Shown: positions 1-8,740 of the stretch, piece after piece
Position numbering within the stretch: the first letter of the stretch is position 1
How the letters are laid out: each line of letters opens with the position of its first letter
Source: Ruminiclostridium papyrosolvens C7
GTDB lineage: Bacteria > Bacillota > Clostridia > Acetivibrionales > DSM-1351
Assembly: GCF_000421965.1 (NCBI RefSeq)
Contig: NZ_ATAY01000014.1
Span: 1 to 64,000, forward strand
Direction: 5' to 3'
Length of the DNA stretch: 64,000 nt
The notes under the pieces: model-generated
The model's database searches: none
What the model was told of the DNA's origin: nothing
What the model saw: the letters and a program-made list of their open reading frames with translations, nothing else
Position numbers and translations under genes: made by a program

Positions 1-17
1 CCACGCTAACAAGCCTT

Positions 18-23
18 TGTCAA
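18..23 (-). promoter_or_regulatory. possible -35 element of a leftward promoter cut by the window edge
   Basis: On the minus strand positions 23 to 18 read TTGACA, and exactly 17 bases separate this hexamer from position 1, so a -10 box would fall just outside the window. Nothing else could be assigned in positions 1-236. A short GTACG/CGTAC hairpin lies near 69-84. Confidence 0.25.
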
Positions 24-236
24 CACTTGACTTCAAGAAATTATTTCCCAGAGAATCATTGTACGTTTTTTCGTACTTTTTAGTGTATCGCCTGTGACAG
101 CTACGCTAGTATACCACCACTATTGTTGCTTTTTCAAGTGTATTTTATCCTTATTATAGTCTTTATATGGCATTTATTTTAATTTATAAAATGTTTTCTC
201 TTATATGTTTCAAAATACTCTTCGATTCTCTAGTTA

Positions 237-857
237 TCATGAGATTTGTTTCTTTTTTAATAAAACCGTAAAATCATTATTCAGGTATCCCTTCAATATG
301 GTTACAGTCCAATACATTCCGTACTTTTCTGTTAATAAATGTCCTACCTTATCCGGGTCAAAGTAAAAGTATTTATCCTCCCTGTCGGGGGACTTATCCC
401 AAAGCAGATTAAATGATATTACTCCTCTGGATAACTCTTGGAAAACGTCCAAGGCATCCATCAGGAATTCCTTGTTGTTGCCTAAATTGAGATTAAATAT
501 TCCCGACGAAAATATTGCATCAAATGAATTGCTCCGGAAGGGATTGTTTTTAAACAAATCCATACATATAAACCTTCCTTTTAACTTTTTACCTTGTGCA
601 ATATTAATCATATGGGGCAGAATATCCACCCCCGTATAATCAAATCCGATATATCTCTGATTAATGTACTCCAGTAAGTTTCCCGTTCCACAGCCCACAT
701 CAAGAATTCTTTTGTTGGTAAGATTAATCTGACCAACCAGTTCTTTAAACCTCATCTCCTGAGCAGTCTTATTTTCCCACCCTTGTATGTAGTAATCGGG
801 ATATCCTTCTTTGTAATTATCCTCATAGTATTTTTTTATATTGTTCATATGGTTCAT
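237..857 (-). CDS. class I SAM-dependent methyltransferase
   Basis: A 206-residue protein with the class I methyltransferase glycine-rich motif ILDVGCGTGN at residues 51-60, followed by an acidic strand end (VDIL, near 77) and a FDAIFSSG motif IV near 112. The core matches the Methyltransf_11/25 fold. The substrate cannot be read from the sequence. It starts 30 bases after the hydroxyacid dehydrogenase stop on the same strand, so the two are probably co-transcribed. AAGGTG stands 8 bases before the ATG at 857. No transmembrane segment or signal peptide is seen, so the enzyme is cytosolic. Confidence 0.8.
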   Translation of the reverse strand: MNHMNNIKKYYEDNYKEGYPDYYIQGWENKTAQEMRFKELVGQINLTNKRILDVGCGTGNLLEYINQRYIGFDYTGVDILPHMINIAQGKKLKGRFICMDLFKNNPFRSNSFDAIFSSGIFNLNLGNNKEFLMDALDVFQELSRGVISFNLLWDKSPDREDKYFYFDPDKVGHLLTEKYGMYWTVTILKGYLNNDFTVLLKKKQIS

Positions 858-887
858 ATTCAGGCACCTTCTATCCTAGTATCATAA

Positions 888-1850
888 TTACTTATTATTG
901 ACGACATTAACCGGGGTTCCCTTTATAAAAGAGTCGACATTCTTAATTAAAGTATCCATAAGCCGTTGGCGGGCTTCCTTTGTAGCCCATGCAAAATGGG
1001 GTGTTATTATACAGTTTTTTGCGCAAAGCAGTGGATTTTCAGCTTGTACAGGTTCTATAGATACTACATCAGTTCCAAAACCGGCCAGTTTACCGGTATT
1101 TAAGGCCTGTGCAACATCCTTTTCATCTATAACCGGCCCTCTTGATGTGTTTATAAGGAATGCTCCGTCCTTCATTTTAGATATTGTATCCTTATTTATT
1201 AGCCCCTTTGTTTGCTCAGTCAGAGGACAGTGTAAAGTTATAAAATCTGAATCGGTCAGTACTTTCTCCATGGCTGGGTACTTTATGTTATCCGTTTCAA
1301 GCCCCGGATTTAATGTTCTGCTGTGGAATAATACTTTCATACCGAATATTTCAGCAATTTTGGCTACTTTTTGTCCTATGGCACCAAAGCCGATTATTCC
1401 TAAGGTCTTGTTTTTTATTTCAATGAGAGGATAGTCCCAAAATGAAAAATCAATATTCTTTGTCCATTTTCCTTCATGGACAGCCCTATTATGTTCACCA
1501 ACATGGTGGCAGAACTCTAATATAAATGCAAACACCATTTGAGCTACGGAATCCGTGCTGTACGCCGGTACATTTGTGACAATTATTCCGAGTTCTTTTG
1601 CATATTGAGTATCAACTACATTATATCCCGTTGCCATTACACCAATATATTTAACCGACGGTGTTTTATCTAATATCTCTTTTGTTAGGATTACTTTATT
1701 TGTAAGAATTATCTCTGCATTATCTATTCTTTCAATTATCTTTTCAGCCGGTGTTCTGTCGTAAACTACCAGTTCCCCAAGTCGTCCCATTGCATCCCAT
1801 GACATATCTCCCGGATTCAGTGTATATCCGTCTAATACAACTATTTTCAT
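888..1850 (-). CDS. D-isomer-specific 2-hydroxyacid dehydrogenase (glycerate/hydroxypyruvate reductase-like)
   Basis: A 320-residue NAD(P)-dependent dehydrogenase that interconverts D-2-hydroxyacids and 2-oxoacids in the cytosol. The Rossmann motif GFGAIG spans residues 154-159. The catalytic triad of the family is present: Arg in NTSRG (237), Glu in SIEPV (266) and His in TPHFAW (285). Length is normal. The NCxxG-type specificity is not resolvable; glycerate dehydrogenase, hydroxypyruvate reductase or a broader 2-oxoacid reductase all fit. It lies just downstream of the 2-oxoacid oxidoreductase operon but is separated from it by a terminator at 1970-2020. Confidence 0.85.
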   Translation of the reverse strand: MKIVVLDGYTLNPGDMSWDAMGRLGELVVYDRTPAEKIIERIDNAEIILTNKVILTKEILDKTPSVKYIGVMATGYNVVDTQYAKELGIIVTNVPAYSTDSVAQMVFAFILEFCHHVGEHNRAVHEGKWTKNIDFSFWDYPLIEIKNKTLGIIGFGAIGQKVAKIAEIFGMKVLFHSRTLNPGLETDNIKYPAMEKVLTDSDFITLHCPLTEQTKGLINKDTISKMKDGAFLINTSRGPVIDEKDVAQALNTGKLAGFGTDVVSIEPVQAENPLLCAKNCIITPHFAWATKEARQRLMDTLIKNVDSFIKGTPVNVVNNK

Positions 1851-1969
1851 GATTACCTCCAGTTAATAAGCTATTAGTATTAACCCCTGACCAAATGGAA
1901 TTTATTCTGGCTATTAGAATTTATTATACAATTATAATCTATATAAATTGTCAGTTCCATACCATTTCC

Positions 1970-2020
1970 TAAATAAAATAAAAGAGCTGCCTGTCCTGCG
2001 TGACAGACAACTCCTTTATT
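1970..2020 (-). terminator. rho-independent terminator after metI
   Basis: The arms 1981-1995 and 2002-2017 form a long stem (GACAGRC core, six-base loop) followed on the minus strand by a TTTTATTTTATTT tract. It closes the 2040-10057 operon. Confidence 0.85.
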
Positions 2021-2039
2021 ATTATTGTAAAGCTAATAC

Positions 2040-2699
2040 TTAATTTTTAGTTAATAGTTTTGCAATTTTTTCACCTGATACCTGTATTGCCTGAACAACG
2101 ATTATTAATAAAATAACTGTTGTTAACATTACATCCATCTGGTATCTATAGTAGCCGAATCTGACTGCCAAATCACCAATACCGCCTCCTCCTACAGTTC
2201 CTGCCATTGCCGAATATCCTATAATGCTTATTATAGTTACTGTTAAAGCTCTAATTAAGGAAGGCAGAGCCTCTACCAACAATACACCCGATACGATATG
2301 CTTTATTCCGCTTCCCATAGCCAATGCTGCCTCTATCAATCCCTTATCAACCTCTTCAAAGGAAGCTTCTGCAAGCCTTGCAAAAAATGCTATTGATGCA
2401 ACTGTCAAGGGTACTGCTGCCGCTTTTGGCCCTATGGTAGTCCCTACTACCTTCGATGTTACAGGAACTAAAAGTACCAGTAGAATAACAAACGGTATGG
2501 ATCTTATAATGTTTATGATGAAGCCCGCAAGGGTATTGACTATCCTGTTTTTGTAAAGCAGATTGCTGGAGGTTATATAAAGAATCAGTCCCAAAAGCAA
2601 CCCCAATACACAGGCAATAACTGTTGCAATAGCCACCATAATTAAGGTTTCTTTTGACGCCTTTCCTAATTGGGATAAAAACTCTAAGCTATGTTCCAT
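2040..2699 (-). CDS. metI: methionine-type ABC transporter permease MetI
   Basis: A 219-residue inner-membrane permease with about five hydrophobic segments and the BPD_transp_1 EAA-loop region (EAALAMGSGIKHI, near residue 120) that contacts the ATPase. It fits the MetI family in length and sequence and is the last gene of the operon. The start at 2699 has GGAGA seven bases upstream and overlaps the metN 3' end by 16 bases, suggesting translational coupling. Substrate is inferred as methionine or a related amino acid from the MetNIQ family, not shown by the sequence. Confidence 0.9.
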   Translation of the reverse strand: MEHSLEFLSQLGKASKETLIMVAIATVIACVLGLLLGLILYITSSNLLYKNRIVNTLAGFIINIIRSIPFVILLVLLVPVTSKVVGTTIGPKAAAVPLTVASIAFFARLAEASFEEVDKGLIEAALAMGSGIKHIVSGVLLVEALPSLIRALTVTIISIIGYSAMAGTVGGGGIGDLAVRFGYYRYQMDVMLTTVILLIIVVQAIQVSGEKIAKLLTKN

Positions 2700-3721
2700 G
2701 CGGTGTCTCCTTTCTTCCCATGGTAGTACGTAGTTATCTCTTCCACGTTGTCAGCAATAAACTGCTTTGCCCTGTCACACTCCTCCTGAGCTCCTTCAAG
2801 GGTGACAAAAAGTATTCCGATTGGCTTTCCCTTTATATATTCAATTTTTCCGTGAAGTATATTCAGTATGACGTCAAACTTTTTATTCGCCAAAGATATA
2901 ATGGGTTCAACACTCTTTTCTCCCTTGTAAACAAGCTTTAGAATTTCATTCTCAAGGGATTCAACTATTTCAGAAGGCAGTTTTATATTATCCTTTATAA
3001 GGCCTCGTGTTATCTCATTTGCGGGTGCAGCAAATATTTGATAAGTATCGTTTTCCTCTATAACAACCCCTTGGCTCATGACAGCTATTCTGTCAAATAA
3101 GGTCTTAGCTATCTCCAATTGATGTGTTATAAATACAATTGTTATATTAAGTTCTCTGTTGATTTTGCTTAGCAGTTGTAAAATTTCCTCAGTTGTCTGG
3201 ACATCTAAAGCTGAAGTAGCCTCATCACATAGCAGAACCTTTGGATTTACAGCTATTGCCCTTGCTATTGCTACCCTTTGTTTTTGTCCTCCGCTAAGGT
3301 TGGCGGGATAGACATTTTCCTTGTCGGATAGTCCGACTATTTCGAGGAGTTCCCTTACTCTTTTACTCCTATCCTCTTTAGGGTAATTCTGAATTTTTAG
3401 CGCAAATTCAATATTCTTTCCTACTGTTTTTCTGGAGATAAGGTTAAAGTGTTGAAAAATCATTCCTATTTTTCTTCTTATATTCCGCAGATTTTTGCCG
3501 CGGGCATTTGTTATATCCTCTCCATCCACAAAGACCTTGCCGTGTGTTGGTTTTTGCAGACCGTTAAGGGTCCTTATAAGACTGCTTTTCCCCGCCCCGC
3601 TTGTGCCTACTATTCCGAATATCTCGCCTTTGCGGATATGCAGTGATACGTCTTTCACCGCAGCAATCTCTTTTTCCTTTTTCTGTCCGAATACTACACT
3701 GACGTTTTCAAGTCTTATCAT
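2684..3721 (-). CDS. metN: methionine-type ABC transporter ATP-binding protein MetN
   Basis: A 345-residue ABC ATPase that powers the MetI permease. Walker A GTSGAGKSS lies at 39-47, the Q-loop Gln at about 90, the signature LSGGQ at 142-146 and Walker B VLLCDE at 162-167. The C-terminal portion from about residue 265 matches the NIL domain, which in E. coli MetN binds methionine and inhibits transport. The ATG at 3721 follows an AGGAGGGG site. The gene sits between metQ (29-base gap) and metI (overlap). Confidence 0.93.
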   Translation of the reverse strand: MIRLENVSVVFGQKKEKEIAAVKDVSLHIRKGEIFGIVGTSGAGKSSLIRTLNGLQKPTHGKVFVDGEDITNARGKNLRNIRRKIGMIFQHFNLISRKTVGKNIEFALKIQNYPKEDRSKRVRELLEIVGLSDKENVYPANLSGGQKQRVAIARAIAVNPKVLLCDEATSALDVQTTEEILQLLSKINRELNITIVFITHQLEIAKTLFDRIAVMSQGVVIEENDTYQIFAAPANEITRGLIKDNIKLPSEIVESLENEILKLVYKGEKSVEPIISLANKKFDVILNILHGKIEYIKGKPIGILFVTLEGAQEECDRAKQFIADNVEEITTYYHGKKGDTAWNIA

Positions 3722-3750
3722 ATGACCCCTCCTTTTAACATGAAATCGTG

Positions 3751-4632
3751 TTATTTGTTAAACCATTTGGGGAAATCAAAATCCTTGAATATATTTTTAT
3801 CGTCTTGTATTACATTTCTAAATTCCTGTGATTTAACAATTTCTTCTATATCCTTTACAAACTGGGTTCCTTTGTCTTGAGTCTTCACCGCTATAACATT
3901 TTTATAGGATTCATCCAACTTTTCCTTGGCAACAGCGTCAGAAAGCTTTAAGCCGGCTGATATGGCAAAATTGCCATTTATTATTGCTATGTCAGCACTG
4001 TCGAGAGTTCTTGGAAGCTGTGCTGCTTCTGCTGGTGTGAAAACAAGCTTTTTAGGATTTTCGGCTATATCTCTTTCAGATGCCTTTGTTAAATCAATGT
4101 CAGGTTTCAATGTTATAAGATTTACCTGTACAAGGAACCTCAGCGCTCTTGCCAGATTCGGAACGTCATTTGGCAATGTAACCGTTGCTCCATCGGGTAA
4201 TTCATTAAGTTTTTTATATTTTTTCGAGAAGATTCCCATGCTTGCAGTTGGTACACTGATTACCGGGCTCAGGTCAAGATTGTGTTCTTTTGCAAAGTTC
4301 TCCAAATATACTGTATGCTGAAACAGATTTACGTTTATTTCACCGTTTCCCAGTGCAATATTTGGTTGGACATAATCACTGAATTCCATTATTTTAACGG
4401 CATATCCCTTTTTCTCAAGTTCAGGTTGTATCGCCAGCTTTACCATATCTCCGTATGGTCCCGGTGCTACCCCAAACACTATTTCTTTTCCACTGCCTTT
4501 CCCGGATAGCGACTGCTGTGATGTGGAACCGGCTGAGTTTTGGGAGGAATTTGTATTGCCACATGCTGCGACACCCAATCCCAATGCTAAAGTTAAAATA
4601 CCTGCTATACCTGCTTTTATTATCTTTTTCAT
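3751..4632 (-). CDS. metQ: MetQ/NlpA-family substrate-binding lipoprotein
   Basis: A 293-residue lipoprotein that delivers substrate to MetNI. It has a lipoprotein signal peptide with the lipobox ending at Cys24 (GVAAC), then a Ser/Asn-rich linker and the NlpA fold, with the recognisable VFGVAPGPYGDM start of the mature domain. It should be anchored on the outer face of the membrane. The gene follows the oxidoreductase beta subunit by 25 bases on the same strand, so the transporter appears to be part of the catabolic operon. Substrate specificity within the MetQ family (L- or D-methionine, other amino acids) is not certain. Confidence 0.92.
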   Translation of the reverse strand: MKKIIKAGIAGILTLALGLGVAACGNTNSSQNSAGSTSQQSLSGKGSGKEIVFGVAPGPYGDMVKLAIQPELEKKGYAVKIMEFSDYVQPNIALGNGEINVNLFQHTVYLENFAKEHNLDLSPVISVPTASMGIFSKKYKKLNELPDGATVTLPNDVPNLARALRFLVQVNLITLKPDIDLTKASERDIAENPKKLVFTPAEAAQLPRTLDSADIAIINGNFAISAGLKLSDAVAKEKLDESYKNVIAVKTQDKGTQFVKDIEEIVKSQEFRNVIQDDKNIFKDFDFPKWFNK

Positions 4633-4657
4633 TTATAAACACCCCTTTTCAAGAAAC

Positions 4658-5536
4658 CTATATGTATCGTTCCTTTATAAATTTAATATTCTCATCTCTC
4701 TGCCTTTCAATTTCCTGAATATCCTCGTCAGTTAAATGTTTGAACCGTCCTTGTTTTTTAAGATATGTCCTGATGCTTGTAAATTCTTTCACATTCTTGT
4801 TAAGCTTGTATTTTCCGTCCTCATATTCTGCCAGATACCAAAGTCCGCATTCTACTGCTTCTCTTGCAATCGCTACTGTTTCGCTGCTGTCTATCCCCCA
4901 GCCTGTAGGGCATGGTGCTGCGATGTGTATGTATGATGTGCCGTTGGTGTTTTTTGCTTTTTCAACTTTTTTGATGTAGTCTGGAATATTACCTATACTT
5001 GCTGTTGCAGCATATTTTATGTGGTGTGCGGCTACAATTTCAAACATATTTTTTTTGCTGTTTCTGCTTCCATGTATGTGTTCACCGGGAGGTGTTGTTG
5101 TTGTTCTTGCACCGTACGGTGTCAGGCTGCTTTGTTGAACTCCCGTATTCATATATGCTTCATTGTCATAGCAAATATAAATTATTTTATCACCCCGGTC
5201 TATTGCACCGGATAATGCCTGAAGACCGATATCCGCAGTGCCTCCGTCTCCCGCAAAACCTACAACGTTGCAATTTTTAATGTTTAGTGATTTGGCTGCC
5301 GCCCTGATACCTGAAAGCATGGCTGCAGTACTGGCAAAAGGTGATATCAATGCATTTACTCCGAAACAAAGCTGCGGATATACAAATCCTACCGCAGACA
5401 TGCAGCCGGCGGGAAGTACTACGAAAGTGTCCTTACCAAGGACTTTAAGTGCAAGCCTTACTGCAAGACTTCCTCCGCAGCCGCCGCAGCCTTTATGTCC
5501 ATAAAAGTATTCTTCCTTATCCAATCTGTCTAGCAC
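4658..5536 (-). CDS. porB: 2-oxoacid:ferredoxin oxidoreductase, beta (ThDP) subunit
   Basis: A 292-residue ThDP-binding subunit of a four-subunit 2-oxoacid:ferredoxin oxidoreductase, which converts a 2-oxoacid plus CoA to acyl-CoA, CO2 and reduced ferredoxin. Cys17, Cys20, Cys45 and Cys209 match the ligands of the proximal 4Fe-4S cluster. The ThDP motif GDGGT begins at 97 and continues to the Asn of YMN near 130. Its length agrees with PorB. Which 2-oxoacid is used (pyruvate, branched-chain, methylthio-oxobutyrate, aromatic) cannot be fixed. The neighbours favour an amino-acid-derived substrate, so the symbol indicates family only. Confidence 0.88.
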   Translation of the reverse strand: MLDRLDKEEYFYGHKGCGGCGGSLAVRLALKVLGKDTFVVLPAGCMSAVGFVYPQLCFGVNALISPFASTAAMLSGIRAAAKSLNIKNCNVVGFAGDGGTADIGLQALSGAIDRGDKIIYICYDNEAYMNTGVQQSSLTPYGARTTTTPPGEHIHGSRNSKKNMFEIVAAHHIKYAATASIGNIPDYIKKVEKAKNTNGTSYIHIAAPCPTGWGIDSSETVAIAREAVECGLWYLAEYEDGKYKLNKNVKEFTSIRTYLKKQGRFKHLTDEDIQEIERQRDENIKFIKERYI

Positions 5537-5538
5537 CT

Positions 5539-6702
5539 CTACACCTCCAGCCCAATAAAATTGACGATATTTGTGTCTTTATCAACGTTTTTCAATCGCC
5601 GGAATATTTCTTCAATGTCCTGCTGGCTTATATTCTTACCGCCAAGACCCCCTACAAAGTTAATAAGTCTTTTATTGGTGTTTTTGAGGGCATCAGTAAC
5701 ATTTGTATAAACTGTTCCGTGATATCCAAAGGATATATCCTTTTCCAGTACACCTATTACGGCTGCATTACTGCAAAGCTTAAGTATTTCTGTTTCCGGA
5801 AAGGGTCTCATAAACCTGATTTTAACAACCCCCACTTTTTCTCCGCCTGCTCTGAGAACATCAACTACAGCCCTCACCTGTCCGGTTATACTTCCCAGCG
5901 TTATAAGTATGATATCCGCATCCTCTGTTTTGTAGCCTGTGGCTAAACCTCCGTACCTTCTGCCTGTTATTTCTCCGTATTGTTTATCCAGGATTTCAAT
6001 TATTTCTCGTGAGTTTTCCATTGCTTGGTGCTGTTGTACTTTAAACCTTATATTGTCCGCTGGACTTGATGAGAAAAATAAATTTCTTGGGTTTTCTAAG
6101 TCCATTTTTCCCTCCAGTTCAAAACCTGGTAGAAATTTGTCCACCTGCTCTTCTTTGGGAACCTCTATAGCTTCATATGTATGGGTCAATACAAAGCCGT
6201 CAAGGTTTACCATAACAGGAGTCAATACTTCTTTGTGCTCAGCCAGAGCATAGGCTTGTATTATCATGTCCAGACTTTCTTGTGCATCCTCCACATAAAC
6301 CTGTATCCATCCGCTGTCCAGCATTGACAAGGAATCTCTCTGGTCTCCGAATATACTCCAAGGGAGGGCCAGTGATCTGTTGGCATTCATCATTACCAAC
6401 GGTACCCTTCCCCCGCTGGCATAGTGCATTACTTCCGCCATGTATAAAAGTCCCTGTGATGAGGTTGCGGTAAAGGTTCTGGCTCCAAGTACACTTGCGC
6501 CCATAACTGCGGATAATGCCGAATGTTCCGACTCAACATACATGTATTCCGCATTTAGCTCCTGTCTTTCAACCATTTCAGCCAATCTTTCCACTACTAT
6601 GGTTTGGGGTGTTATTGGATATGCGGCAATTACGTTTGGCTTTGCAAGTTTTACACCAATGGCTACTGCTTCATTTCCTGAAACAAATACCTTGTTACTC
6701 AT
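5539..6702 (-). CDS. porA: 2-oxoacid:ferredoxin oxidoreductase, alpha subunit
   Basis: A 387-residue alpha subunit. It begins with the pyrimidine-binding domain I (YPITPQ and the conserved VESEHSA near residues 30 and 57) and continues into domain II (PLVMMNANRS, GDQRDS). The start is placed at the ATG at 6702 (MSNKVF) because GGAGGG lies 8 bases upstream; a longer reading back to 6783 would overlap most of the ferredoxin-subunit C terminus and has no family support. It overlaps the delta-subunit gene by 8 bases and is followed after 2 bases by porB. It belongs to the cytosolic ferredoxin-reducing complex. Confidence 0.88.
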   Translation of the reverse strand: MSNKVFVSGNEAVAIGVKLAKPNVIAAYPITPQTIVVERLAEMVERQELNAEYMYVESEHSALSAVMGASVLGARTFTATSSQGLLYMAEVMHYASGGRVPLVMMNANRSLALPWSIFGDQRDSLSMLDSGWIQVYVEDAQESLDMIIQAYALAEHKEVLTPVMVNLDGFVLTHTYEAIEVPKEEQVDKFLPGFELEGKMDLENPRNLFFSSSPADNIRFKVQQHQAMENSREIIEILDKQYGEITGRRYGGLATGYKTEDADIILITLGSITGQVRAVVDVLRAGGEKVGVVKIRFMRPFPETEILKLCSNAAVIGVLEKDISFGYHGTVYTNVTDALKNTNKRLINFVGGLGGKNISQQDIEEIFRRLKNVDKDTNIVNFIGLEV

Positions 6703-6991
6703 TTGCCGCACCCTCCTTTTGCATGGTAATCGCATGCTTTCTACATTCTCTGGCACAAATACCGCAGCCCTTGCAAAAACCATAGTCTATGTCCATTATG
6801 TTTTTTTCATTGAAAATTACCCCCTCGGGGCATACTAGGTAACATAAACCGCAAATATTGCAAATATTATTGTTTATAACTGGTCTTGAATTTCTCCAGC
6901 CTTCCAGTGTTTCTGTGAGATGCATTGCAGGCCCATAGGTTCCCTTGGGTATTTCACCGGAAAAATCTGTTTTCACAGTTGGTCTGCTCAT
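6695..6991 (-). CDS. porD: 2-oxoacid:ferredoxin oxidoreductase, delta (2x4Fe-4S) subunit
   Basis: A 98-residue ferredoxin-like subunit with two cluster motifs, CNICGLCYLVCP and CKGCGICARECR, that passes electrons from the ThDP site to external ferredoxin. The ATG at 6991 (MSRPTV) overlaps the gamma-subunit stop as ATGA, and GGAGTGGG precedes it, so it is chosen over an upstream ATG at 7012. The N-terminal GTYGPAMHLTETLEGWR stretch is typical of PorD/VorD. Confidence 0.9.
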   Translation of the reverse strand: MSRPTVKTDFSGEIPKGTYGPAMHLTETLEGWRNSRPVINNNICNICGLCYLVCPEGVIFNEKNIMDIDYGFCKGCGICARECRKHAITMQKEGAANE

Positions 6992-7518
6992 AATCCCACT
7001 CCTTTTGTACATGTAAAAATATATTCTGCAAGTTTCTGATTCTTTGACGCTATCCTCCCCGGCATATCGTATCCGATTGCCGCTAAAAGGCTGTCTCTTG
7101 ATATCAGATGAGTATTAGCTACCAATACTGAAAGCATTGCAGTATTGGTTATGGCTGCACCCAGATATTCTTCGGCAACTTTAGCAGCGTCAAAACCAAT
7201 AGTATCAGGGTTGCTATTTTCTTTGGGTGTATTGAGAATTACTTTTCCTTCGGGCTTTAATTTATTATGTAAACTTTCATCATAAAGACTTTCATCCAAT
7301 ACAACAATATAATCGCTCAACTGGCACTGGCTTCTGTTTCTAATAGGCACTGTATCTATTTTTGTATATGCAAAGACCGGAGCACCACGCCTTTCAGGCC
7401 CGAAGCTGGGGAAACTGAGGGCAAACTTGTTCTCATACAGGCTTGCTGCTGCTCCCAGTATTCTGGATGTTGTAAATGCACCTTGCCCGCCCCTGCCTAA
7501 AAATGTTATTTCTATCAT
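6988..7518 (-). CDS. porG: 2-oxoacid:ferredoxin oxidoreductase, gamma subunit
   Basis: A 176-residue gamma subunit (POR catalytic domain III) with the family-typical GRGGQGAFTTSRIL near its N terminus and the conserved FPSFGPERRGAP segment, which contributes to CoA handling. The ATG at 7518 has GGAGAT 6 bases upstream and is preferred over the in-frame start at 7548. It is translationally coupled (ATGA) to the delta subunit. Together with the three following genes it forms a complete delta/gamma/alpha/beta set like archaeal and Thermotoga POR or VOR. Confidence 0.9.
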   Translation of the reverse strand: MIEITFLGRGGQGAFTTSRILGAAASLYENKFALSFPSFGPERRGAPVFAYTKIDTVPIRNRSQCQLSDYIVVLDESLYDESLHNKLKPEGKVILNTPKENSNPDTIGFDAAKVAEEYLGAAITNTAMLSVLVANTHLISRDSLLAAIGYDMPGRIASKNQKLAEYIFTCTKGVGL

Positions 7519-7551
7519 AAATACATCTCCTTTTGGCTTACCAACCAAGGT

Positions 7552-8709
7552 TTAAAAAAATTTGCGGATGCTCTGCAGACGCTCCAGAGCCTTTTCTAAA
7601 GTTTCCTTTTTCTTTGCAAAGTGAAATCTTACATAGTTATTTACATCATCCTTAAAAAAGCTTGAGCCTGGAACTGCCGCAACACCTATATCTTTTGCCA
7701 GTCTCTCAGCAAACTCGACGTCAGTTTTTATACCGAATTCACTTATGTCTACCATTACATAGTAAGCCCCATCGGGCTTATGATATTTGAGGCCTATTGA
7801 GTCCAACCCTTTCAGGAAAAACTCTCTTTTCTCGGTGTACAATCTGGCTAGCTCCCGGTAATATTCATCACCAAAGGCCAGACCTGCAAGTGCCGCCTTC
7901 TGCAGCGGAGCTGCCGCACCAACTGTCAGGAAATCGTGAACCTTTTTGCAATTGTCTATTACATTTTTAGGGCCGATTACATATCCAAGCCTCCATCCGG
8001 TTATTGAATAGGTCTTGGACAAGGAGCTGCAGGAGATAGTTCTTTCAAACATACCCGGCAATGAAGCGAAGTATATATGTTTGCTCGGTTCATAGACTAT
8101 GTGCTCGTATACTTCATCAGTAATTACAAAGGCATCGTATTTTGTAACCAATTCCGAAATAAATATGAGTTCATCCCTTGTGAATACTTTCCCCACAGGG
8201 TTTGAAGGGTTACACAATATTAAAGCCTTTGCTCCTGCCTTGAATGCATTTTCCAGCTCATCCTTATTAAATGTAAATTCCGGTGGATTCAGAGGAACAT
8301 ATATGGGTTTGGCACCACAAAGAACCGTGTCTGCTGCGTAGTTCTCATAAAAAGGTGAGAATATGGCTACTTTTTCACCTGCCTCGCATACTGACATCAT
8401 TGCAGCCATCATGGCTTCTGTGCTTCCGCACGTTACCACTATATTCTCATCCGGGTTAAGGTTTATATTCATAAAATGTTTTTGTTTTTTTGCAACTGCT
8501 TCTCTGAAAAGTGGTGAGCCCCATGTTATTTCATATTGATGAGGGCCTTCTTCCGCTGTTTTTTTTAGGGCTTCTATCAATTGCTTCGGAGGATCAAAGT
8601 CCGGGAAACCCTGTGAAAGATTAATTGCACCGTATTGGTTGGCTATTCTTGTCATTTTTCTGATTATTGATTCTGAAAACCAGTCTAATCTTGTACTTAG
8701 TTTTGGCAT
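7552..8709 (-). CDS. PLP-dependent class I/II aminotransferase (KAT/YbdL-like)
   Basis: About 385 residues, fold type I aminotransferase. The INLSQGFPDFDPP opening is typical of the kynurenine/glutamine transaminase K and E. coli YbdL (methionine aminotransferase) group. The PLP lysine lies in SSLSKTYSITGWRLG. It would move the amino group of Met, Phe, Tyr, Trp or a similar amino acid to an acceptor, giving the 2-oxoacid used by the adjacent oxidoreductase. Start chosen at ATG 8709, with GGAGGG five bases upstream; ATG 8721 and TTG 8727 are alternatives with weaker sites. The 34-base gap to porG indicates an operon. Confidence 0.88.
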   Translation of the reverse strand: MPKLSTRLDWFSESIIRKMTRIANQYGAINLSQGFPDFDPPKQLIEALKKTAEEGPHQYEITWGSPLFREAVAKKQKHFMNINLNPDENIVVTCGSTEAMMAAMMSVCEAGEKVAIFSPFYENYAADTVLCGAKPIYVPLNPPEFTFNKDELENAFKAGAKALILCNPSNPVGKVFTRDELIFISELVTKYDAFVITDEVYEHIVYEPSKHIYFASLPGMFERTISCSSLSKTYSITGWRLGYVIGPKNVIDNCKKVHDFLTVGAAAPLQKAALAGLAFGDEYYRELARLYTEKREFFLKGLDSIGLKYHKPDGAYYVMVDISEFGIKTDVEFAERLAKDIGVAAVPGSSFFKDDVNNYVRFHFAKKKETLEKALERLQSIRKFF

Positions 8710-8740
8710 TTTACCCTCCATATCCAAATGATTTAATGAT

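Noticed and set aside
1-236. rRNA operon or partial gene at the left edge
   Set aside because: Only a -35-like hexamer was seen; no rRNA sequence or open frame with a start signal is present in these bases.
898-1434. Rightward open frame of 178 codons across the hydroxyacid dehydrogenase gene
   Set aside because: Antisense shadow of a clearly conserved enzyme; no ribosome binding site and no recognisable protein.
5449-5946. Rightward frame of 165 codons over porB/porA
   Set aside because: Antisense to both subunits, no family similarity and no start signal.
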